A DNA stretch of 64,000 bases, taken from assembly GCF_002001015.1 (NCBI RefSeq), contig NZ_MUNO01000026.1:186001-250000 (forward strand), in the 5' to 3' direction. Every line of letters begins with the position of its first letter. The first letter of the stretch is position 1. The DNA comes from Polaromonas sp. A23 (GTDB lineage: Bacteria; Pseudomonadota; Gammaproteobacteria; Burkholderiales; Burkholderiaceae_C). The notes beneath the pieces are model-generated. The model saw only the letters and a list, made by a program, of their open reading frames with translations, was not told the DNA's origin and did not search any database. The position numbers were made by a program, and so were the translations under genes. Positions 47,762 through 57,742 of the stretch are shown one piece after another.

Positions 47762-47789
47762 GCCTGCACGGGATTCGGTGCTTTCACTT

Positions 47790-48128
47790 TCAGTATCCCG
47801 CCTTGGCCCCTGCTCTCTTTTTGGAAAACAGGCCTGATTTCTTGACGCCCTGCTTGCTGAAACGCTCTCGCCGGGCAATCTTTGGGTCCACCCGCAAGGC
47901 CCTGTAGATCTCCAGCCGGTCCTGATGCTTCAGTACCTGCCGCAAGCTGGTTTTTCGCCCCCAAATTCCCACCGAGAGGCGGCTATCCGCCAGTTCTGGA
48001 AATTCAAGCAATAAACCGCTGGCGGCAATGGCCTGCGCCACGGTGCTGCCAACCGGCAAATTTATATCCCATTGCCGTACTTGCCGCGGCCCGGGCGAGT
48101 AGAGCAGCGAAATGGTCAGCGCGTTCAC
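47790..48128 (-). CDS. rnfH: RnfH family ubiquitin-like protein
   Basis: 112 residues with the beta-grasp UPF0125/RnfH pattern: ISLLYSPGPRQVRQWDINLP, GSTVAQAIAASGLL, VGIWGRKTSLRQVLKHQDRL and EIYRALRVDPKIARRER. The C-terminus is extended and basic (GVKKSGLFSKKRAGAK). A GTG start at 48128 follows the ratA stop by 5 bases. The ratA-rnfH pairing is conserved in proteobacteria. Confidence 0.9.
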   Translation of the reverse strand: MNALTISLLYSPGPRQVRQWDINLPVGSTVAQAIAASGLLLEFPELADSRLSVGIWGRKTSLRQVLKHQDRLEIYRALRVDPKIARRERFSKQGVKKSGLFSKKRAGAKAGY

Positions 48129-48133
48129 CGAGC

Positions 48134-48586
48134 TCAGACCTCGGCCTCGCCATAGACCTGCGTCGCCCTTTTCACAAAGGCGTCGACCAGGCTGCCTGCG
48201 ATCTTGTCGAACACGGGGCCTACCAGCGCGGCCAGCGCAGCATTGTCAAAATCGTAACGCAAGTTGAAGTTCACCTTGCAGGCGCGCTCCGTACCGTCAC
48301 CCAGCGGCGTAAAGTCCCAGTGCCCGTCGAGCTTTGAAAAAGGCCCGTCGACGAGCTTGAGCGAGACCTTGCGGTCTTTCACATGGGTGTTGCGAGTGGT
48401 GAAACTCTGGCGGATTCCGGCGATGGAGATTCCGACATTGGCCGTCATGCCTTTGTCGTCTTCCTCGACCACCTGGGCCTGGTCGCACCAGGGTAAAAAC
48501 TGGGGGTAACTGGCAACGTCGGTGACCAGCGCAAACATTTCGGCGGCGCTGTACCAGATAAGAACGGACTTGTGAACGGTTTTCAT
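48134..48586 (-). CDS. ratA: RatA/COQ10-like START-domain protein
   Basis: 150 residues of the polyketide-cyclase/START fold: MKTVHKSVLIWYSAAEMFAL, VTDVASYPQFLPWCDQAQVV and LVGPVFDKIAGSLVDAFVKR are family signatures. E. coli RatA was reported to block 70S formation; homologues in respiring organisms act in ubiquinone handling (COQ10). Either role is possible here. Divergent from smpB by 55 bases, the conserved arrangement. Confidence 0.92.
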   Translation of the reverse strand: MKTVHKSVLIWYSAAEMFALVTDVASYPQFLPWCDQAQVVEEDDKGMTANVGISIAGIRQSFTTRNTHVKDRKVSLKLVDGPFSKLDGHWDFTPLGDGTERACKVNFNLRYDFDNAALAALVGPVFDKIAGSLVDAFVKRATQVYGEAEV

Positions 48587-48641
48587 ACAATCATAGGCTG
48601 CGCTCGATTGTATTAGCCGACGCCGCCCCTAACTTCCATAC

Positions 48642-49196
48642 ATGGCCACCAAAGAAGCATCCTCCAAAAAACCGGCCGCCGCGTCCTCCGGAAAACCTTC
48701 GGGCAAGCCCGCAAGCAATCTCACCGCAAAAGCTGCCGCTGCAGCCGTGCGAATTGCCGATAACAAAAAAGCCATCTTCAACTACCACATTGAAGAGAGG
48801 TTTGAGGCCGGCATGGTGCTCGAGGGCTGGGAGGTCAAGTCCCTGCGCGAAGGCAAGGTGCAGCTGACCGACGGCTATGTCGTGATCCGCAACGGCGAAC
48901 TCTTCATCATCGGTTGTCAGATCAATCCGTTAGGCACGGCCTCCACGCATGTGCGCCCGGACTCCGTGCGCACCAAGAAGCTGTTGATGCACAAGGATGA
49001 GATCCGGCGCCTGATAGGCAAGATCGAGCAAAAAGGCTACACCCTGGTGCCGCTCAACCTGCACTGGAAGGCTGGAAAGGTCAAATGCGAGGTCGGCCTG
49101 GCCAAGGGCAAGGGTGAGCACGACAAGCGCGACACCATCAAGGACCGGGAAGGCAAACGGGAAGTTGAGCGCGCGATGAAGTCCCGAAGCCGTTGA
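48642..49196 (+). CDS. smpB: SsrA-binding protein SmpB
   Basis: 184 residues. The core (from [20 protein letters not shown]) contains [28 protein letters not shown] and [20 protein letters not shown], ending with a basic [19 protein letters not shown] tail. It delivers tmRNA to stalled ribosomes. The first ~35 residues are an unusual Ala/Ser/Lys-rich extension not present in E. coli SmpB. No ssrA gene is seen nearby. Confidence 0.97.
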   Translation: MATKEASSKKPAAASSGKPSGKPASNLTAKAAAAAVRIADNKKAIFNYHIEERFEAGMVLEGWEVKSLREGKVQLTDGYVVIRNGELFIIGCQINPLGTASTHVRPDSVRTKKLLMHKDEIRRLIGKIEQKGYTLVPLNLHWKAGKVKCEVGLAKGKGEHDKRDTIKDREGKREVERAMKSRSR

Positions 49197-49205
49197 CCGG
49201 CAGTG

Positions 49206-50327
49206 TCAGGCCAAATCGCGCAGCGGGTGTGTGTCCGCTGTCCAGGGGCTGGCAAAAAAAGCCTGCACCATTGGCGGCTTGACGTCTTCAATCCGGGCTG
49301 GCTGCCACTTCGGTGTGTAGTCCTTGGCGATCGCCAGCGCGCGTATGCCTTCGACCGTCTCGCTCGCAGCGCCGGGCCGCAAATGAAAGCAGTGGTGGAC
49401 GATGTCGCGCTCCATGCGCAAATCGTCGCCCAAGCTCATGCTTCGGGCGCGCCGAATCTGCTCCAGCGTGACATGCAGCATCAGCGGTGAACGTTTGCGC
49501 AAAATGGCGGCAGTCTTTTTCGCCCAGTCGTCATCCTTCGCAGCTTCCAGGGCATCAACGATGTGTTTTACCCGTGCCAGCGAAAAATAAGCATCAAATG
49601 GGTCGTTAGCCCTTTCAGCGCGTACGCTGTCAGCTACCAAATTCGTAGCAACCCATTGCTCAGGGTCTGCTGTTGAGGCAAGCTCCTCCCACAGGGCAGG
49701 CAAGCTGGCGGCGGGCCGCTGGATATCGGCCAGACCATAAGCCAGCGCCTCGGCGGCACCAATCACCGCACCGGTCAGCGCCAGGTATTCACCGGCGCTG
49801 CCCGGGCAGCGGCTCAGGAAATAGCCACCGCCGACATCGGGAAACAGCCCGATATTGGTTTCCGGCATGGCCAGCTTGCTGTGTTCGGTCACAATGCGGA
49901 GCTTCGCCCCGACACTGATTCCCATTCCGCCACCCATCACTACGCCGTCCATGAAGGCGATATAAGGTTTGGGATAGTTGTGGATCAGGTGGTTAAGGCG
50001 GTATTCCTCGGTGAAAAAAGCATCGAGAAGTTCCAAATCGCCTGCCAGCGCAACCTGGTGAAAAAAGCGGATATCGCCGCCGGCGCAGAAACCGCCGAAG
50101 AGGCTTTCCGGAGTGCCGGGGCGCCCTGCCTTGTTGGTCCCCCTGATCGCCACGGCAACAACAGCGTGATCATCGCGCCATGCCGTCAGCACTGCCGCCA
50201 GGTCGCGCACCATCTGCAGCGACAGCGCATTGAGTGCCTTGGGCCGGTTCAGGGTGATGAAGCCGACCTGCCCGCGCACCTCGGCCAGGATATCGCTGTG
50301 GCCGGATAGGTGTGTTGCCTGATTCAT
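49206..50327 (-). CDS. Enoyl-CoA hydratase/isomerase family, 3-hydroxyisobutyryl-CoA hydrolase-like
   Basis: 373 residues, longer than plain enoyl-CoA hydratases. GFITLNRPKALNALSLQMVR, FCAGGDIRFFHQ, DGVVMGGGMGISVGAKLRIV and MPETNIGLFPDVGGGYFLSR match the 3-hydroxyisobutyryl-CoA hydrolase (valine catabolism) group, with Glu and Asp at the catalytic positions. Residues ~225-243 (ATNLVADSVRAERANDP) are encoded by an inserted copy of the interspersed repeat. The start overlaps the stop of the DMT gene (ATGA). GGAGAC precedes the ATG at 50327. Confidence 0.88.
   Translation of the reverse strand: MNQATHLSGHSDILAEVRGQVGFITLNRPKALNALSLQMVRDLAAVLTAWRDDHAVVAVAIRGTNKAGRPGTPESLFGGFCAGGDIRFFHQVALAGDLELLDAFFTEEYRLNHLIHNYPKPYIAFMDGVVMGGGMGISVGAKLRIVTEHSKLAMPETNIGLFPDVGGGYFLSRCPGSAGEYLALTGAVIGAAEALAYGLADIQRPAASLPALWEELASTADPEQWVATNLVADSVRAERANDPFDAYFSLARVKHIVDALEAAKDDDWAKKTAAILRKRSPLMLHVTLEQIRRARSMSLGDDLRMERDIVHHCFHLRPGAASETVEGIRALAIAKDYTPKWQPARIEDVKPPMVQAFFASPWTADTHPLRDLA
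49603..49652 (-). repeat. Interspersed repeat, in-frame copy in the hydrolase gene
   Basis: On the minus strand TTGCTACGAATTTGGTAGCT, GACAGCG, then GAAAGGGCTAACG: the GCTACCAAATT-AGCTGC and AAGGGCTA blocks are recognisable and translated. Confidence 0.65.
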
Positions 50328-51208
50328 GCTCTCTGTCTCCAACCCATCAATTCATTGATCACGAGCGCTCCGATGACCAGCATGCCGCCGGTCAGGACAC
50401 TTGCAGCAGGCACTTCGCCGGCTCCCACCCAGGCAAGCAGGATGCCGAAAATAATCTCCAGCAGTGCCAGCAAGGCCATCTCCGGCGCTTTCAGCACGCG
50501 GGCACAAACGACCGACAGCACGCAGGGAATCGCCAGTTGCACCAGACCTAGCAGCGCCAGCAAGCCGATGTCATGCGGTGTTGCGGCGAACGGAAAAGCC
50601 AGTGGCAAGGTGAGCAGTGAAGAGATTGCGGCGCCCACCAGCACGGCCGGCACCAGGTCGATTTTTTCGCCGTGGGCCTGGCTGCGCTGTACCACGGTCC
50701 AGTTCACGGCTGCGGCCATGGGCACCAACAGGGCCACCAGGGTCCCGGCAAACTGCGCTGCACCACCTCCCAGATTGACCTGACTGCCGTGCATCCACGC
50801 GATGCCCGCACCGGCCACGGCAATGGCCACCCAGGTCCGGGGCGGGATGCGATGGCCAATGAAAACTCTGGCGATCAGCGCCGTGAGGAAAGGCCCCAGC
50901 GCCATGGTCACCAACACATTAGCCACGCTGGTCATCGTCAATGCCAGCATGAAGGCGGTGAACATGATGCTCCAGCAGACACCGGACAGCCACAGGAAGC
51001 GGCCGGCCCGGCGAATCCTGGTGAACACCTCCCTGCCCTGGAACAGCGGCAGGATGACAAGCAGCGACAACAGCGTGAAAAAGCTGCGCCAGAAGGTCAC
51101 TTCAAAACTTTTTGCCGATTCAAGATGGCGCGTCACCACACCCGCAATCGACCACATCAGGGTGATCGCGATCATCAGCAGTACGGCTTTGGAATGCGTG
51201 AGTTTCAT
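50324..51208 (-). CDS. DMT-superfamily permease (EamA family)
   Basis: 294 residues and ten hydrophobic segments: VLLMIAITLMWSIAGVVTRH opens repeat 1 and GTLVALLVPMAAAVNWTVV repeat 2. EamA proteins move metabolites or drugs. It overlaps the hydrolase gene by four bases, so both are translated together; transport of a branched-chain acid related to that enzyme is conceivable but unproven. It begins just after a terminator that ends the typA transcript. Confidence 0.87.
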   Translation of the reverse strand: MKLTHSKAVLLMIAITLMWSIAGVVTRHLESAKSFEVTFWRSFFTLLSLLVILPLFQGREVFTRIRRAGRFLWLSGVCWSIMFTAFMLALTMTSVANVLVTMALGPFLTALIARVFIGHRIPPRTWVAIAVAGAGIAWMHGSQVNLGGGAAQFAGTLVALLVPMAAAVNWTVVQRSQAHGEKIDLVPAVLVGAAISSLLTLPLAFPFAATPHDIGLLALLGLVQLAIPCVLSVVCARVLKAPEMALLALLEIIFGILLAWVGAGEVPAASVLTGGMLVIGALVINELMGWRQRA

Positions 51209-51247
51209 GATGATGAAAGAAGTTCAGGCGACTGTTTCCGTGTCACT

Positions 51248-51283
51248 AAAAAAAGGCCGCTGGGAGCGAAGCGCACAGCGGCC
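51248..51283 (-). terminator. Rho-independent terminator after typA
   Basis: On the minus strand GGCCGCTG and CAGCGGCC form a stem around GTGCGCTTCGCTCC-like loop, followed by seven T. It lies ~160 bases beyond the typA stop and before the DMT gene. Confidence 0.8.
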
Positions 51284-51371
51284 GTGTCAAGCGTTCACCC
51301 CGATATCGCCACCCTCCCCGACTTCATTCCAGCAGGGGCCGCGGAACTGGCTTTGCCAGACCGCAGGCGCA

Positions 51372-51423
51372 GCGGCCCCCTCGGGGGGCAGGAAGCTACA
51401 CGCAGTGAGCGACCGTGGGGGCG
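51372..51423 (+). repeat. Second interspersed repeat family (CCCCCTCGGGGGG), copy B
   Basis: GCGGCCCCCTCGGGGGGCAG, then ACACGCAGTGAGCGA and CGTGGGGGC; matches 45554-45604. A further partial ACCGTGGGGGCC follows at 51431-51442, next to the typA stop. Confidence 0.82.
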
Positions 51424-51443
51424 GTTACTCACCGTGGGGGCCA

Positions 51444-53267
51444 TCAACGGCCAGCGCGCTTGCGGTCACTTTCTTTCAGGTGACGCTTGCGCAGGCGAAC
51501 CGACTTGGGCGTGATCTCGACCAATTCGTCTTCCTCGATGAACTCGACACCGTACTCCAGCGTCAACTCGATAGGCGGCGTGATCTTGATCGCGTCTTCC
51601 TTGCCGGACACGCGGAAGTTGGTCAGCTGCTTGGTACGCGTGGCGTTGACCACCAGGTCGTTGTCCCTCGAGTGAATGCCGACGATCATGCCCTCATACA
51701 CAGGGTCGTTGGCCCGCACGAACATGCGACCGCGGTCGTCCAGCTTGCCCAGGGCGTAGGTGAAAATTTCACCGTCGTCCATGGAAATCAGCACGCCGTT
51801 CTTGCGGCCACCGATCTCGCCCTTGTGCGGCTCGTAGCTGTCGAAGATATTGGAGATCAAACCGGAACCGCGCGTCAGATTCAGGAATTCATTGGTGAAA
51901 CCAATCAGGCCACGCGCCGGAATGCGGTACTCGAGGCGCACACGGCCACGGCCGTCCGGCTCCATGTTCACCAGTTCGCCCTTGCGTTCGCCCAAAGCCT
52001 GCATCACGCCGCCCTGGTGCTGGTCTTCGATGTCGGCCGTCACCAGCTCGATAGGCTCGTGCTTTTCGCCGTTGACTTCCTTCATCACCACGCGAGGCTT
52101 GGACACAGCCATCTCGAAGCCTTCACGGCGCATGTTTTCCAGCAGGATGGTCAGGTGCAATTCGCCCCGGCCCATGACTTCAAAGATACCTTCTTCGTCC
52201 GTTTCCTTGACGCGCAAGGCAACGTTGTGCTGCAGTTCCTTTTGCAGGCGGTCCCAGATCTGGCGGCTGGTGACGTACTTGCCTTCACGGCCGGCCAGCG
52301 GGCTGGTGTTGACGCAGAAGTTCATGGTCAGCGTCGGCTCGTCGACCTTGAGCATGGGCAGCGGTGCAGGATTGACCGGGTCGGTGATCGTCACACCAAT
52401 ACCGATTTCGTTAATGCCGTTGATCAGGACAATTTCGCCTGGACCGGCGTCCAGCGCCTGCACGCGTTCCAGGCCCTGGAATGTCAGCACCTGGTTGATC
52501 CGCCCTTTGATGGCCTTGCCATCCGGGCCTTCCATCACCACGACATCCATCATGGGCTTGATCGTGCCCTGGCTGATACGGCCCACGCCGATGCGACCCA
52601 CGAAGGTCGAGAAGTCGAGCGCGGAAATTTGCAGTTGCAGCGGCGCTGCAGGGTCGCCTTCTTGATGCGGCACGTGCTTGAGGATGGTATTGAACAGGGC
52701 CGACATGTCCGGACCCCACTGCTCATTGGGTGGGCCTTCTACAAGCGAGGACCAGCCGTTGATGCCGGAGGCATATACCACCGGGAAATCGAGTTGTTCG
52801 TCGGTAGCGCCCAGCTTGTCGAACAGGTCGAAAGCGGCATTGATGACCTTGTCGGGATTGGCACCCGGCTTGTCAACCTTGTTGACCACCACGATGGGCT
52901 TCAGACCCAGGGCCAAGGCCTTCTTGGTCACAAAACGCGTTTGCGGCATCGGACCTTCCTGCGCGTCGATCAGCAACACCACGCCGTCGACCATGGACAG
53001 GGCGCGTTCCACCTCACCACCGAAGTCGGCGTGGCCGGGGGTGTCGACGATGTTGATGTGGGTACCTTCCCAGGTCACAGCGCAGTTCTTGGCCAGGATG
53101 GTGATGCCACGCTCTTTTTCGATGGCGTTGTTGTCCATCACGGTGTCGACCACTTTTTCGTGTTCGGCAAAGGTACCGGACTGGCGCAACAGCTGGTCGA
53201 CCATGGTTGTTTTGCCGTGGTCGACGTGGGCGATGATGGCGATATTGCGGATTTGTTTGTGACTCAT
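51444..53267 (-). CDS. typA: Ribosome-associated translational GTPase TypA/BipA
   Basis: 607 residues. G motifs: [15 protein letters not shown] (G1), RGITI (G2), [14 protein letters not shown] (G3), [11 protein letters not shown] (G4). EF-G-like domains and the BipA-specific C-terminus ([19 protein letters not shown], ending [10 protein letters not shown]) follow. It assists ribosome assembly at low temperature and under stress. 33 bases after truB; last gene of the rimP operon direction. Confidence 0.97.
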   Translation of the reverse strand: MSHKQIRNIAIIAHVDHGKTTMVDQLLRQSGTFAEHEKVVDTVMDNNAIEKERGITILAKNCAVTWEGTHINIVDTPGHADFGGEVERALSMVDGVVLLIDAQEGPMPQTRFVTKKALALGLKPIVVVNKVDKPGANPDKVINAAFDLFDKLGATDEQLDFPVVYASGINGWSSLVEGPPNEQWGPDMSALFNTILKHVPHQEGDPAAPLQLQISALDFSTFVGRIGVGRISQGTIKPMMDVVVMEGPDGKAIKGRINQVLTFQGLERVQALDAGPGEIVLINGINEIGIGVTITDPVNPAPLPMLKVDEPTLTMNFCVNTSPLAGREGKYVTSRQIWDRLQKELQHNVALRVKETDEEGIFEVMGRGELHLTILLENMRREGFEMAVSKPRVVMKEVNGEKHEPIELVTADIEDQHQGGVMQALGERKGELVNMEPDGRGRVRLEYRIPARGLIGFTNEFLNLTRGSGLISNIFDSYEPHKGEIGGRKNGVLISMDDGEIFTYALGKLDDRGRMFVRANDPVYEGMIVGIHSRDNDLVVNATRTKQLTNFRVSGKEDAIKITPPIELTLEYGVEFIEEDELVEITPKSVRLRKRHLKESDRKRAGR

Positions 53268-53300
53268 GGTTCGCTTTCTAAAAACTTCAAATCGTTGGTG

Positions 53301-54314
53301 CTAAGCCATTGCGGCGCTTGCCGCAGGGCTGGAAGAAACGGGTGAATGGGCCGCCAACATGTCCTGGATTTCAATCGGGCTGAGCAGGCGCCCGGGGATC
53401 AGTTCGTCAGCGGTGACATGGGCCGAGCCCAGGAAGGCCGCGGGCTCGGATCCGAAGACCTGCACCATCGCAGCATCAGGGCCCCACTGGCCCGGGCTGC
53501 CACGGCGACGCAGGCCGCTCAGGAAACGCCCTGCATTGTCGGCATCGAGTGTGACAACCGGATACGCCGCCACCAGCGACTGCACCGGCAACAGGCAGGC
53601 TTCACGCTCAGCCTCGCTCATGGCTTCAAGCGAAGGCAGGCTGACACACTGGCCGTCGGTATAGCCGCCGGTCTCCAGCCGCCGCAGCGATCCCAGATGG
53701 GCACCGCATCCGATGGCCTCCCCGATGTCTTCACCGAGGGTACGAATGTAAGTTCCCTTGCTGCAGGACACTACTATTTTGATAGCTGCTTGCGCCCGTG
53801 GATCCTGGACTAGAGTCATATTCAGCTTGTAAATTGTGACGTTGCGGGCTTCCCGCTCGACTTCTTCACCCTTGCGGGCGTATTCGTACAACGCCTTGCC
53901 GTCTTTCTTCAGCGCCGAATACATGGGAGGCACCTGCGCCAGCGGGCCGGTGAAGCGGCGCGTCATCTCGGCCAGCAGTTCCGTCGTGATGGCCGGCACC
54001 GGCCGGGTTTCAATCACATCGCCTTCGGCATCGGCGGTGCTGGTTTTCTGGCCCAGCAGCAGCACGGCCTCGTAAGTCTTGTCGGCGTCGAGTTGAAGCT
54101 GGCTGAACTTGGTGGCAGCGCCAAAGCAGAGGGGCAACACGCCGGTGGCCAGCGGGTCCAGCGTACCGGTGTGACCGGCCTTGTCGGCGCGCAGCAGCCA
54201 CTTGGCCTTCTGCAAGGCCTGATTGCTCGACAGACCCAGCGGCTTGTCGAGCAGCAGCACGCCGTGCACGGGACGTCGCTGTATCTTTTGGCGATGAGAA
54301 GAAGTTTGCGTCAT
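53301..54314 (-). CDS. truB: tRNA pseudouridine(55) synthase TruB
   Basis: 337 residues. The catalytic Asp lies in GHTGTLDPLATGVLPLC (residue ~55). GVLLLDKPLGLSSNQALQK and CSKGTYIRTLGEDIGEAIG are also conserved. It modifies U55 in the T-arm of tRNAs. Residues ~166-178 (LVQDPRAQAAIKIV) come from an inserted copy of the interspersed repeat, in the loop before CSKGTYIRT, which would lengthen a surface loop without touching the active site. Confidence 0.97.
   Translation of the reverse strand: MTQTSSHRQKIQRRPVHGVLLLDKPLGLSSNQALQKAKWLLRADKAGHTGTLDPLATGVLPLCFGAATKFSQLQLDADKTYEAVLLLGQKTSTADAEGDVIETRPVPAITTELLAEMTRRFTGPLAQVPPMYSALKKDGKALYEYARKGEEVEREARNVTIYKLNMTLVQDPRAQAAIKIVVSCSKGTYIRTLGEDIGEAIGCGAHLGSLRRLETGGYTDGQCVSLPSLEAMSEAEREACLLPVQSLVAAYPVVTLDADNAGRFLSGLRRRGSPGQWGPDAAMVQVFGSEPAAFLGSAHVTADELIPGRLLSPIEIQDMLAAHSPVSSSPAASAAMA
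53775..53812 (+). repeat. Interspersed repeat, in-frame copy in truB
   Basis: TTTTGATAGCTGCTTGCGCC and CGTGGATCCTGGACTA on the plus strand (truB is on the minus strand), the closest match of all in-gene copies to the consensus. Confidence 0.78.
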
Positions 54315-54404
54315 AAATTCCGACAGGCTCAGCGCACGGGCTGGCCCGGGCGCTCTGTTGGCACCGTTGTCCCTGAACCTGTCATCAAGGGAAACGGCGC
54401 GAAC

Positions 54405-54773
54405 TCAGTCGTCTTGGGCGCGGGAAGAAACCGCCTTGGCAATCAAGGCGTTCATGTCGGCCGCACGTTCTGTGGTGCGGTCGAACTGGAAATGCAGGGT
54501 TGGAACCGTGTGGATCATCAGCTTCTTGAACAGGCCGTTGCGCAGGAAACCTGCCGCCTGGTTCAATGCCGTTTCACACTCTTTCGGGTCGCCGATCAGC
54601 ACGCTGAAAAACACCTTGGCATGCGCGTAATCCGGCGTCACCTCGACGGCCTGGATGGTCACCATCCCCACCCGCGGGTCTTTCAACTCGCGCGCGATCA
54701 GCTCCGTCAGATCGCGCTGGATCTGGTCGGCAACGCGAAAACCGCGGTTCGGGGTGGATGATTTTTTACGCAT
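54405..54773 (-). CDS. rbfA: 30S ribosome-binding factor RbfA
   Basis: 122 residues of KH-like fold: [40 protein letters not shown] and [11 protein letters not shown] are typical; [20 protein letters not shown] ends the core. It matures the 17S rRNA 5' end of the small subunit. 56 bases after infB and 90 before truB, the usual operon order. Confidence 0.97.
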   Translation of the reverse strand: MRKKSSTPNRGFRVADQIQRDLTELIARELKDPRVGMVTIQAVEVTPDYAHAKVFFSVLIGDPKECETALNQAAGFLRNGLFKKLMIHTVPTLHFQFDRTTERAADMNALIAKAVSSRAQDD

Positions 54774-54829
54774 AACTTAATGGGTCTGTCGGTCGGCTGG
54801 CTGCCCCGGAGAGCGGCCAGCCTGCTGCA

Positions 54830-57715
54830 TCAGACCTCCAGTGTCCTGGCCACTTCCCTGATCTCGAAGAATTCAAGCATGTCGCCGACCTGGATGTCGT
54901 TGTAGCCCTTGACGTTCAAGCCGCACTCGAAGCCTTCCTTGACTTCCTTGGCATCGTCCTTGAAACGCTTGAGCGAGTCGAGTTCACCGGTGAAGACGAC
55001 CACGTTTTCGCGCAGCAGGCGCAGACGCGCGTTGCGGCGAACCACACCGGCGGTGACCATACAGCCGGCGATGGAGCCGATCTTGCTGACCTTGAACACC
55101 TGGCGGATCTCGGCAGTGCCGATGACTTCTTCCTTCTTGTCCGGCGTCAACATGCCCGACATCGCGGCGCGCAGCTCGTCTACAGCGTCATAAATGATGT
55201 TGTAGTAACGAAGATCGACACCGTTGTTTTCTGCCTGCTTGCGGGCCTGGGCATCGGCACGGGTGTTGAACCCGATCACCACCGCCTTGGACGCGATGGC
55301 CAGGTTGACGTCGGACTCGGAAATGCCACCAACGCCGGAGTACACCAGCTGCACCTTGACCTCGTCGGTCGAGAGCTTGAGCAATGACTGCGCCAGCGCT
55401 TCCTGCGAACCCTGCACATCAGCCTTGATGATGATGGGCAGCATCTTGACCTCGCCTGCGCCGATGTCGGAGAACATGTTCTCCAGCTTGGATGCCTGCT
55501 GCTTGGCCAGCTTGGTATTGCGGAACTTGCCTGCACGGTAGGTGGCGATTTCACGGGCGCGACGCTCGTCGAGCATGACCATGAATTCATCACCAGCCTG
55601 CGGCACTTCCGTCAGACCCTGAATTTCCACCGGGATCGACGGACCGGCCGTCTTGATCGGCTTGCCGTTTTCGTCCAGCATGGCGCGCACGCGACCAAAG
55701 GTCGAACCAGCCAGCACCACGTCGCCAGCCTTAAGGGTACCCGCTTGCACCAGCACGGTGGCGACCGGGCCGCGACCCTTGTCGAGGCGGGCTTCAATCA
55801 CCAGGCCCTTGGCCAGCGCATCGACCGGTGCCTTGAGTTCAAGCACTTCGGCCTGCAGCAGCACCTGTTCGAGCAGGGCATCAATGCCGGCGCCGGTATG
55901 GGCCGACACGCCAACAAAAGGCACGTCGCCGCCGAACTCTTCGGGAATCACCTCTTCGGTGACCAGCTCGCCCTTGACACGCTCCATGTTGATGCCGGGC
56001 TTGTCGATCTTGTTGATCGCGACCACGATGGGGACACCAGCCGCTTTCGCATGCTTGATGGCTTCGCGGGTCTGCGGCATCACGCCGTCGTCGGCAGCCA
56101 CCACCAGAATCACGATGTCGGTCGCCTGAGCACCACGGGCACGCATGGCGGTAAACGCCTCGTGACCCGGTGTATCCAGGAAGGAGACCATGCCGCGCGG
56201 GGTTTCCACGTGGTAGGCGCCGATGTGCTGGGTGATGCCGCCGGCTTCACCGGAGGCCACTTTCGCGGTGCGAATGTAATCGAGCAGCGAGGTCTTGCCG
56301 TGGTCGACGTGACCCATGACGGTCACGACCGGCGCGCGCGGCAGCAACTCGGCCTGCTGGCCCTGAACGTCCTCGTCGGCAAACGCCTCCGGATCGTCCA
56401 GCGAGGCCGTGACGGCCTTGTGGCCCATCTCTTCCACCACAATCATCGCGGTATCCTGGTCCAGCGGCTGATTGATGGTGACCATCTGGCCCAACTTCAT
56501 CAGGTGCTTGATGACCTCGGACGATTTCACGCTCATCTTGTGCGCGAGTTCGGCCACGGTGATGGTCTCCGGCACATGCACTTCAATGACCTTGAACTCG
56601 GTCGGCGCCACAAAGGTGGACTCGGAGCGCGAGTCGCGGTCCGGCGTGCGGCGGCCACGCGGGCCACCACGGAAATTGCCCCGCCCCGGCACGGCGGTCG
56701 CGCCGCGGGTCTTGATTTCACCTTTTTTCTTGGCGGCGTCATCTTTCCAGGTCGAAGACAGGTTCTCCGACTTGACTTCCTTCTTGCCCGCGGCACCTGC
56801 AGCTGCACCCGGCGCTGCCGGTTTGGCGGCGCCCGGTACCACGGCTGGCTTGTGCAACGTGCCTTTGATGACCGCTTTGGGGTCAACGTGGGGCACCAGC
56901 ACGCGCTTGGGTGCGTTCATCATGGCGCGAATACCGGCGGCTTCTGCTTCAGCTTTCTTGCGGCGATCTTGCAGATCCTGCACCTTGACGGCGTCGGCCT
57001 GGAATTCGGCTGTTGCCTTGGCCTTGGCGGCACTGGCCTCCGCAACCTTGGCTGCAGCTTTTTCGGCCACGGCGGGATCTTCGGCCACAGGAGTCTCGGC
57101 CGCCGCTTTTTTGGCGGCAGCTGCCTTGCTCGCGGGCTTGGTCTGTTTGGCGATAGCTTCAGCCGCCTGAGCTGCGGCCTGAGCGGTCTGCTCGGCGGCC
57201 TGGCGCTCCTGTTGCTCGCGAGCTTCTTCCTTCGCGTCCTGCTCTTCGCGCAGACGGCGTTTCTCCGACAGCTCTTCTTCCTGGCGGCGCAGCAGCTCGG
57301 CGTGGCGGCTGGCTTCTTCTTCGCGGCGCACCAGTTCGGCATCGTCAATCACGGGCGCCTGGGACGCGGCAGCAGGTGCGGACACCTCTTCCACGGCCTG
57401 CTCGGAGCCTTCGTCACGTTTGACAAAGGTACGCTTTTTGCGAACCTCGACCTGAATGGTCCGAGCGCGCCCGGTCGCATCGGCCTGTTTGATTTCGGTG
57501 GTCGACTTCTTGACCAGCGTGATTTTCTTGCGCTCTGCGCTGGCGGTGCCATGGGCAGCCTGCAGATAGCTCAGCAACTTCTGCTTGTCGGCCTCCGACA
57601 GGGCATCTGTCGCCTGCGCCTTGGCAACACCTGCGCTGGTCAATTGCTCGATCAGGGTGGCGGTGGGTTTATTCAGTTCAGCTGCGAATTCAGCGACGGT
57701 AGTGGTACTGGACAT
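54830..57715 (-). CDS. infB: Translation initiation factor IF-2
   Basis: 961 residues. IF2_N begins [20 protein letters not shown]; residues ~120-390 are an Ala/Glu/Lys-rich, low-complexity linker; a second IF2_N-like block ([19 protein letters not shown]) precedes the GTPase: [15 protein letters not shown] (G1), [15 protein letters not shown] (G3), [10 protein letters not shown] (G4). The C-terminal fMet-tRNA binding domain ends [14 protein letters not shown]. Length is normal for beta-proteobacteria. 27 bases from nusA. Confidence 0.97.
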   Translation of the reverse strand: MSSTTTVAEFAAELNKPTATLIEQLTSAGVAKAQATDALSEADKQKLLSYLQAAHGTASAERKKITLVKKSTTEIKQADATGRARTIQVEVRKKRTFVKRDEGSEQAVEEVSAPAAASQAPVIDDAELVRREEEASRHAELLRRQEEELSEKRRLREEQDAKEEAREQQERQAAEQTAQAAAQAAEAIAKQTKPASKAAAAKKAAAETPVAEDPAVAEKAAAKVAEASAAKAKATAEFQADAVKVQDLQDRRKKAEAEAAGIRAMMNAPKRVLVPHVDPKAVIKGTLHKPAVVPGAAKPAAPGAAAGAAGKKEVKSENLSSTWKDDAAKKKGEIKTRGATAVPGRGNFRGGPRGRRTPDRDSRSESTFVAPTEFKVIEVHVPETITVAELAHKMSVKSSEVIKHLMKLGQMVTINQPLDQDTAMIVVEEMGHKAVTASLDDPEAFADEDVQGQQAELLPRAPVVTVMGHVDHGKTSLLDYIRTAKVASGEAGGITQHIGAYHVETPRGMVSFLDTPGHEAFTAMRARGAQATDIVILVVAADDGVMPQTREAIKHAKAAGVPIVVAINKIDKPGINMERVKGELVTEEVIPEEFGGDVPFVGVSAHTGAGIDALLEQVLLQAEVLELKAPVDALAKGLVIEARLDKGRGPVATVLVQAGTLKAGDVVLAGSTFGRVRAMLDENGKPIKTAGPSIPVEIQGLTEVPQAGDEFMVMLDERRAREIATYRAGKFRNTKLAKQQASKLENMFSDIGAGEVKMLPIIIKADVQGSQEALAQSLLKLSTDEVKVQLVYSGVGGISESDVNLAIASKAVVIGFNTRADAQARKQAENNGVDLRYYNIIYDAVDELRAAMSGMLTPDKKEEVIGTAEIRQVFKVSKIGSIAGCMVTAGVVRRNARLRLLRENVVVFTGELDSLKRFKDDAKEVKEGFECGLNVKGYNDIQVGDMLEFFEIREVARTLEV

Positions 57716-57742
57716 ATGTTTTTTTCCTGCTGGCCTCCATGA

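Noticed and set aside
48600..49300. tmRNA (ssrA) near smpB
   Set aside because: No tRNA-like ends or tag-like frame is seen around smpB.
50802..53345. An 847-codon plus-strand frame opposite typA and the DMT gene
   Set aside because: Antisense shadow running through two recognised genes and a terminator; no motif.
55745..57742. A 665-codon plus-strand frame opposite infB
   Set aside because: Mirror of the low-complexity linker of IF-2 in GC-rich sequence; His/Gly/Leu-rich, no ribosome site, no family likeness.
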